Source: Bacillota bacterium (lineage in GTDB: Bacteria > Bacillota > Sulfobacillia > JAJZYS01 > JAJYTV01). Taken from it: a DNA stretch of 9,156 nucleotides. Shown here piece by piece: positions 5,061-9,156 of the stretch. Under the pieces are notes generated by a model that saw only the letters and a program-made list of their open reading frames with translations, had not been told where the DNA came from and did no database searches. The stretch spans positions 1 to 9,156 of the forward strand of contig JAJZIE010000085.1 in NCBI GenBank assembly GCA_021810725.1. The letters run 5' to 3'. The position numbers were made by a program, and so were the translations under genes. Position 1 is the first letter of the stretch. The number at the start of each line of letters is the position of its first letter.

Positions 5061-6479
5061 TTGGCGGACGAAAAGATCGACGTACTCTTCCTCGGCGGAG
5101 GCACCGGCGGCTACGAAGCGGCGATTCGCGCCGCGCAGTCGGGCCTCAAGGCCGCCGTGGTGGAGAAGGACAAGGTGGGCGGCGTCTGCCTGCACAAGGG
5201 CTGCATCCCGTCGAAGGCCCTGCTGCGCACGGCGGAGCTGATGGCCACCATGCGCGAAGCCTCGGATTTCGGTCTCGAGATCGACGCGCCGCGCCTGGAC
5301 TTCGGTCAGGCCCAGTCGCGCAAGCAGAAGATCGTCGACCAGCTTTACAAGGGAGTCCAGGGACTGCTCAAGCGCGCGAACGTCACCATCTACGAGGGCG
5401 TCGGCACGCTCATGCCACCCTCGATCTTCGCGCCGGCGGGGTCTGTCTCGGTGGAGAAGTCGAACGGTGAGCGCGAACTCCTGAACCCGGATTACATCGT
5501 GATCGCCACAGGCTCCTCCGCGCGGGAACTGCCAGGTCTCGCGTTCGATGGCGAGCGCGTGATCTCGAGTGACCACGCCTTGCAGCTCCAGGAAATTCCG
5601 AAGTCCACGATCATCGTCGGGGCCGGCGCGATCGGCTGCGAGTGGGCGTCGCTCTTCTCGGACCTCGGCGGAGAGGTGCACCTCGTCGAGGCGCTGCCGC
5701 GGATCCTGCCGCTCGAGGACAAGGATATGTCGGACCAGCTGCAGCGGGTCTTCACGCGCCGCGGCATCGCCTGCTACCCGGGTCACGCGGTGGATGTCGG
5801 CAGCTACAAGGCGACGGAGGACGGCGTCGAGATCACCATTGAGGGCCCTTCGGGCAAGAAGACCCTCACCGCGCAGAAGATTCTCGTCGCGATCGGCCGC
5901 AAGCCCAACAGCGACGGCCTCGGCCTCGAGAACTTCGACAAGGTCAAGATCGACCGCGGCTACATCCAGGTCGACGCCGAGATGCGCACAGGCGATCCCC
6001 GCATTTTCGCGATCGGCGACGTCATCGGCAGGCTCCAGCTCGCGCACGTCGCGGTGCACGAGGGAATCATCGCCGTGAACGCCATCCTGGGCCACAAGGG
6101 CGAGACGATCGACTACGTGAAGGTGCCGCGCTGCACCTACAGCCGGCCCGAGGTCGCGTCAGTGGGCCTCGACGAGCAGGCGGCCCGCGATCAGGGCTAT
6201 GAAGTGAAGGTGGGCAAGTACTTCTTCAAGGCGAACGGGAAGGCCCTCATCTACGGCGAGGACCAGGGCCTGTGCAAGGTCGTGGCGGACGCTAAGACGG
6301 GAGATTTCCTGGGCCTGCACATCATCGGGCCGCACGCCACGGATCTCGTGGCCGAAGGCAGCCTCGCGCTGGCCTTCGACGGCTCCCTCTACGATCTGCA
6401 GGAAGTCGTGCACGCCCACCCGACGCTCTATGAGATCATCAACGACGCGGCCTTGGCCGCGGACGGCAAGATGGCCTGA
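5061..6479 (+). CDS. lpdA: Dihydrolipoamide dehydrogenase (E3)
   Basis: The 472-residue flavoprotein matches the E3 component of 2-oxoacid dehydrogenase or glycine cleavage complexes, which reoxidises dihydrolipoamide with NAD+. In order, it shows an FAD-binding GGGTGGYEAA (residues 12-21), the redox disulfide GGVCLHKGCIPSK with Cys43 and Cys48, ATGSSARELPG closing the FAD domain, and an NAD-binding GAGAIGCEWASLF. IFAIGDV follows (second FAD contact), then a C-terminal interface domain with HAHPTLYE containing the His453 and Glu458 pair. There is no lipoyl domain at the N-terminus. The start is TTG 5061, supported by AGGAGGG and by family alignment. The frame stays open upstream through the tandem repeats (GTG 4890, ATG 4920), so an N-terminal repeat extension cannot be fully excluded. 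No E1 or E2 genes are adjacent, so the partner complex is unknown. A strong terminator follows. Confidence 0.94.
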   Translation: MADEKIDVLFLGGGTGGYEAAIRAAQSGLKAAVVEKDKVGGVCLHKGCIPSKALLRTAELMATMREASDFGLEIDAPRLDFGQAQSRKQKIVDQLYKGVQGLLKRANVTIYEGVGTLMPPSIFAPAGSVSVEKSNGERELLNPDYIVIATGSSARELPGLAFDGERVISSDHALQLQEIPKSTIIVGAGAIGCEWASLFSDLGGEVHLVEALPRILPLEDKDMSDQLQRVFTRRGIACYPGHAVDVGSYKATEDGVEITIEGPSGKKTLTAQKILVAIGRKPNSDGLGLENFDKVKIDRGYIQVDAEMRTGDPRIFAIGDVIGRLQLAHVAVHEGIIAVNAILGHKGETIDYVKVPRCTYSRPEVASVGLDEQAARDQGYEVKVGKYFFKANGKALIYGEDQGLCKVVADAKTGDFLGLHIIGPHATDLVAEGSLALAFDGSLYDLQEVVHAHPTLYEIINDAALAADGKMA

Positions 6480-6487
6480 ACCGCACA

Positions 6488-6518
6488 GGTGCCCCCGCGC
6501 GCGCGGGGGCGCCTTTTT
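6488..6518 (+). terminator. Rho-independent terminator after lpd
   Basis: Bases 6488-6513 form an 11-bp hairpin with one U-G pair (GGTGCCCCCGC paired with GCGGGGGCGCC around GCGC), followed directly by TTTTT (6514-6518). It starts 8 bp after the lpd stop codon and ends only 16 bp before the next start codon. Confidence 0.93.
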
Positions 6519-6534
6519 CTAGGGGGGGAGCTTC

Positions 6535-7914
6535 GTGGATGTCCGGCTGGAGGGCGGCTTTGCCGCTCTGGCGGACGGAGGGGAGAGCATGGCCGCCGTA
6601 GGCGGCACGCTCGAGGAACTCCTCACGGCGATCGCCGAGCGTGCGCCGCGGCTGGGGCGGCGGCTCTTCACCGCACAGGGGCTGCTCGCGGGCGAGGCGG
6701 ACGTGCGCGTGAACGGCGTCGACGCCCGGCTGCTCGGCGGACTTCGGGCTGTGCTGCGCCCCGAGGACCGCGTCAGCATTGGTCCCTATCCGCCGAGTGC
6801 CATGACGCCGCGCGAGGCGGAGCGCTACGCGAGGCAGATGATCCTCGGCGAGATCGGCGCCGCTGGTCAGGCAAGACTGGCGGCCGCCCGTGTCGCGGTG
6901 ATCGGCGCGGGAGGACTCGGCGCGCCGGCGGCCACGTACCTGGCGGCGGCAGGCGTCGGGCACCTCGTGATCATCGACGGCGATCGTGTCGAGCGGTCGA
7001 ACCTGCATCGCCAGCCCGTGCACCACGACGCCGATGTCGGCCGGCCCAAGGCGGAAAGTGCCGCCAATACCCTGCGGGCCCTGAATCCTGACATCGAGGT
7101 CACGGCCGTGAGCGAGTTCCTCACGGCGGAGAACGCCCTGCGGCTGCTGGGCGGCTGCGATGTCGTCGTCAACGGCTCGGACAACTTCCCCACGAGGTAT
7201 CTCGTGAGCGATGCCTGCGTCCTGCTCGGGCGGCCGCTCGTCGACGCGTCGATCCTGCGCTTCGAGGGGCGCCTCGCCGTCTACCTGCCGCGCATGGGCT
7301 GCTACCGCTGCCTCTTCCCGGAGCCACCCCCGCCCGGCAGCGTGCCGAGCTGCGCCGAGGCCGGCGTGATCGGCGCCTTGGGCGGGCAGATGGGGTCGCT
7401 GCAGGCGCTCGAGACCATCAAGCTCATCACCGGCGCGGGGGAGAGCCTGGGCGGCCGCATGCTGGTCTACGACGCGCTTACGGGTGAGCAGCACCGCTTC
7501 GTCCTCGCGCCCGACCCGCACTGTGCCGTCTGCGGTGATCCGCCGCGGCAGACGGAGCTTGTCGACTACGAGGCGTTCTGCGGTGTGCTCGCTCCGCATG
7601 CGGCGGAGGAGGGGCTCGGCATCTCGGTACCCGACGCGCTCGCGCTGCGCTCGGACGCGAAGGTGCAGTGGCTGGACGTCCGGGCCGCAGGAGCGCTCGA
7701 CCGCCCGACCATTCCGGGCGCGCTGCGCGTGCCGCTCGAGGAACTGGGGCAGGGAGAGATGCTCGACCGGGGCAGGCCCGTCGTCGTCTTCTGCGAGATC
7801 GGCCGACGCTCCATGCTGGCGGCGGAGCGCCTCCATGGCGATGGCATCGCCGCACGCAGCCTGGAAGGCGGCATCGTGGCCTGGACCGCCGCCGGACTCG
7901 ATCTCACCCCTTGA
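6535..7914 (+). CDS. MoaD/ThiS-like ubiquitin fold - MoeB/ThiF E1 - rhodanese fusion
   Basis: This 459-residue protein joins three domains used in sulfur-carrier activation. Residues 1-85 resemble MoaD/ThiS (VRLEGGFAALADGGE, GGTLEELL, DVRVNGVDARLLGGL, PEDRVSIGP) but the C-terminal diglycine is missing (SIGPYPPSA runs straight on). Residues 91-335 are an adenylating E1: RYARQMILGEIG, GAGGLG (124-129), IIDGDRVERSNLHRQ with the ATP-site Asp and Arg residues, Lys172, SDNF (Asp216), zinc cysteines 256/259 and 330/333, and SCAEAGV with Cys273. Residues about 362-459 are rhodanese, with the active loop CEIGRRS (Cys420). The E1-rhodanese layout is that of MoeZ/MOCS3-type proteins, which adenylate and thiolate MoaD, ThiS or CysO-type carriers. 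GTG 6535 (GGGGGGGAG four nt upstream) keeps the first strand of the ubiquitin fold. ATG 6589 has a better-spaced GGAGG but would cut that strand. It overlaps the JAMM gene. Confidence 0.9.
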   Translation: MDVRLEGGFAALADGGESMAAVGGTLEELLTAIAERAPRLGRRLFTAQGLLAGEADVRVNGVDARLLGGLRAVLRPEDRVSIGPYPPSAMTPREAERYARQMILGEIGAAGQARLAAARVAVIGAGGLGAPAATYLAAAGVGHLVIIDGDRVERSNLHRQPVHHDADVGRPKAESAANTLRALNPDIEVTAVSEFLTAENALRLLGGCDVVVNGSDNFPTRYLVSDACVLLGRPLVDASILRFEGRLAVYLPRMGCYRCLFPEPPPPGSVPSCAEAGVIGALGGQMGSLQALETIKLITGAGESLGGRMLVYDALTGEQHRFVLAPDPHCAVCGDPPRQTELVDYEAFCGVLAPHAAEEGLGISVPDALALRSDAKVQWLDVRAAGALDRPTIPGALRVPLEELGQGEMLDRGRPVVVFCEIGRRSMLAAERLHGDGIAARSLEGGIVAWTAAGLDLTP

Positions 7915-8330
7915 TGCGGCTCAAGGCGGCTCTGCGCCGCGAACTCCTGCAGGCGGCCAGCAAGGCCATGCCGCTTGAGGCCTGCGGGCTCGTCGGCGGC
8001 CAGGGCGACGAGCTCCTCAGCTTCGTAGAGTGCCGCAACGCGGCCCAGAGCGCCCGCAGGTACTCGATCAGTCCCGAGGACGTGCTTTCGGCCCTGCGAC
8101 AGTTCGAGCGTCAGGCCGTCGAGTTGCGGGCCATCTTCCACTCCCACCCCGCGGGCGACGCGCGTCCCTCGGCGACGGACATCCGCGAGGCCATGTACCC
8201 GGACGTGGCGCACCTGATCGTCGGCAGGCCGCCCGATCTGGAGCTGCGGGCCTTCTGGATCGAGGCGGGGCTGGTGCGCGAGGAGCGCCTCGAGGTCACG
8301 GACGGGCGACACGAACGCGAGATGGAATGA
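7914..8330 (+). CDS. JAMM (Mov34/MPN) metalloprotease, Mec-like
   Basis: The 138-residue protein is a stand-alone JAB1/MPN domain with an intact zinc protease motif: Glu22 (PLEACGLV) and HSHPAGDARPSATD with His76, His78, Ser86 and Asp89, the H-x-H-x7-S-x2-D pattern. The length fits small bacterial JAMM proteins such as the mycobacterial Mec, which cleaves cysteine from the sulfur carrier CysO after its diglycine. The ATG at 7914 overlaps the TGA of the fusion gene (TGATG), so translation is probably coupled and the two act together. The likely job is to free or trim a sulfur-carrier protein, perhaps the ubiquitin-like domain of the neighbour or a carrier encoded elsewhere; this is inference. 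No cysteine synthase or separate MoaD/CysO gene lies in the window. A terminator begins directly after the stop codon. Confidence 0.92.
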   Translation: MRLKAALRRELLQAASKAMPLEACGLVGGQGDELLSFVECRNAAQSARRYSISPEDVLSALRQFERQAVELRAIFHSHPAGDARPSATDIREAMYPDVAHLIVGRPPDLELRAFWIEAGLVREERLEVTDGRHEREME

Positions 8331-8368
8331 GGGCGCGGTCCTCCCCTGTGGGGAAGGTCGCGCCCTTT
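8331..8368 (+). terminator. Rho-independent terminator closing the E1/JAMM operon
   Basis: Starting at the base after the JAMM stop codon, GGGCGCG (8331-8337) pairs with CGCGCCC (8359-8365). The pairing continues inward through G-U pairs and one C/A mismatch to TCCCC/GGGGA around TGT. TTT follows. The short U tract makes it weaker than the lpd terminator; a second role for the convergent gene on the other strand is possible. Confidence 0.7.
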
Positions 8369-8386
8369 GCCTCTCGGACAGGAACT

Positions 8387-9064
8387 TCAGCTGAGCGGCA
8401 GGAGGTCCTGGAAGTAGAAGCCGTCCCGTTCCAGGGAATCGCCACGCTGTACCGCGATGGGACTCTTGAAGATCGGGCCCGCGTGCACGAAGGTGTGGAA
8501 CTCGCCATTCTCCCCGCAGGGGTCGACGCCCCCTGGCAGATCGGCGAGGAACTGAAGGTCGTAGTCGCGACCGACGAACGCGGGGTCCAGCTTCTTCGGG
8601 TCGACGGTGACGACGATTGCCTTGAACCCCTGCTCGATGAAGTTTTCGGCGAGCTGCTTCGTGTCGAGTCCCCAGAGCGGGAACACCGCCTTGAGATCCG
8701 AGCGCCCCAGCTGCCGCTCGCGGTAGTCGCGGACGTCCTGCAGGTAGAGATCGCCGAAGGCGTAGCGCTCGACGCCTTCCTGTCTCAGGGCATCGGTCTC
8801 CTGGGCGAAGAGGCTCTCGTACGTCTCGTCCGAGCAGACCTGCGGAATCCGCACCACCCGCAGTGGCAGTCCCGCCGCCTCGGCCTGCAGGCGCAGGAGG
8901 TCTTCCCGGACGCCATGCATGCTGATGCGGGCCTGAGGGTCGGTGACGGTCGTGAGCAGGGCGTGGATGGCCGCGTCATACTGCTTCAAGGTCGCAAGGG
9001 CGATGGCGCTGTCCTTGCCGCCGCTCCACGAAAGGACGATCTTGTCGGTTTCAGCCATGGCCAT
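8387..9064 (-). CDS. PP-loop ATPase, Dph6/DUF71 (diphthine-ammonia ligase-like) family
   Basis: The 225-residue protein opens with a PP-loop ATP pyrophosphatase motif SGGKDS (residues 14-19) and carries the DUF71 signature GVDPCGENGEFHTFV (about 179-193), together with YAFGDLYLQDVRDYRE (about 101-116) and PLWG (about 129-132). In eukaryotes and archaea this family makes diphthamide on elongation factor 2, a modification bacteria lack. Bacterial members therefore do something else; published comparative genomics has suggested a link to cobalamin salvage for some. No B12 transport or salvage genes are adjacent here, although a histidine phosphatase family gene lies some 5 kb away. The start ATG 9064 has GGGAG upstream; ATG 9058 is an in-frame alternative. 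The gene converges on the JAMM gene across a terminator. Confidence 0.9.
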   Translation of the reverse strand: MAMAETDKIVLSWSGGKDSAIALATLKQYDAAIHALLTTVTDPQARISMHGVREDLLRLQAEAAGLPLRVVRIPQVCSDETYESLFAQETDALRQEGVERYAFGDLYLQDVRDYRERQLGRSDLKAVFPLWGLDTKQLAENFIEQGFKAIVVTVDPKKLDPAFVGRDYDLQFLADLPGGVDPCGENGEFHTFVHAGPIFKSPIAVQRGDSLERDGFYFQDLLPLS

Positions 9065-9156
9065 GTGTTCTCTCCCATGCCGTCCAGTCTTTCATCCGCG
9101 GCAGTTCCCTGCCCAAGGCGCCCGCAAGGGATTCGCCAGCTGCGCACCTCGGCCCT
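9051..9156 (-). CDS. Possible C-terminal end of an upstream gene overlapping the DUF71 gene
   Basis: From the right edge a minus-strand frame is open for 34 codons and stops at TGA 9051-9053, overlapping the DUF71 start by 14 bp. The peptide (GESLAGALGRELPRMKDWTAWERTHG) has a protein-like composition, and short overlaps are common in operons. With only about 100 bases of GC-rich sequence, an open frame is weak evidence, and I recognise no family. Confidence 0.2.
   Translation of the reverse strand, partial: GPRCAAGESLAGALGRELPRMKDWTAWERTHGHG

Noticed and set aside
4229..5470. 413-residue plus-strand ORF across dedA, the repeats and lpd
   Set aside because: It crosses two real genes out of frame and is low-complexity Arg/Pro/Gly sequence.
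4353..6095. 580-residue minus-strand ORF opposite dedA and lpd
   Set aside because: It is kept open by GC bias and by the 33-bp repeat, which has no stop in any frame; it shows no domain and covers two well-supported genes.
6439..7836. 465-residue minus-strand ORF opposite the E1 fusion
   Set aside because: It is antisense to a protein with intact E1, zinc and rhodanese motifs and has no features of its own.

Overview
This window comes from a GC-rich bacterial chromosome. Genes are closely packed on both strands, and several starts are non-ATG (TTG for trpS and lpd, GTG for the E1 fusion, probably CTG for the DedA protein). The content is mostly housekeeping (TrpRS, guanylate kinase, Hsp33, dihydrolipoamide dehydrogenase). 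No phage, transposon, CRISPR, rRNA or tRNA was seen. Nothing fixes the taxon. A high-GC, probably uncultured Gram-negative lineage that can make selenocysteine would fit, but this is inference.

Left part (1-2229): the N-terminus of an MFS-like transporter leaves the window on the minus strand. Next, also on minus, is a short ArsC/Spx-like thioredoxin-fold gene whose reading frame is interrupted once, by a UGA exactly where the family has its redox cysteine (PG-U-TSC). A hairpin at the right distance after it resembles a bacterial SECIS, so I read it as an undersized or missed selenoprotein of 119 residues and not as a truncated 77-residue ORF. It diverges from trpS over a 67-bp gap that holds a good sigma70-type promoter for trpS. 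A convergent guanylate kinase gene (gmk) follows, with a TTGACA promoter.

Middle (2502-4832): a histidine-phosphatase family protein, a convergent Hsp33 redox chaperone gene (hslO) and a divergent DedA membrane protein. The conserved N-terminus of the DedA protein extends upstream of any ATG, GTG or TTG start.

Right part (4833-9156): a 33-bp tandem repeat array, each unit carrying a perfect 8-bp inverted repeat, sits directly in front of the ribosome binding site of lpd. After a strong terminator comes an unusual gene that fuses a MoaD/ThiS-like ubiquitin fold lacking the C-terminal diglycine, a MoeB/ThiF E1 domain and a rhodanese domain. It overlaps by one base (TGATG) a JAMM metalloprotease gene. 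Together they look like a compact sulfur-carrier (ubiquitin-like) module, followed by its own terminator. A minus-strand PP-loop ATPase of the Dph6/DUF71 family closes the window.

The items most worth a second look are the candidate selenoprotein at 250-609, the palindromic tandem array at 4929-5046, and the Ubl-E1-rhodanese/JAMM pair at 6535-8330.
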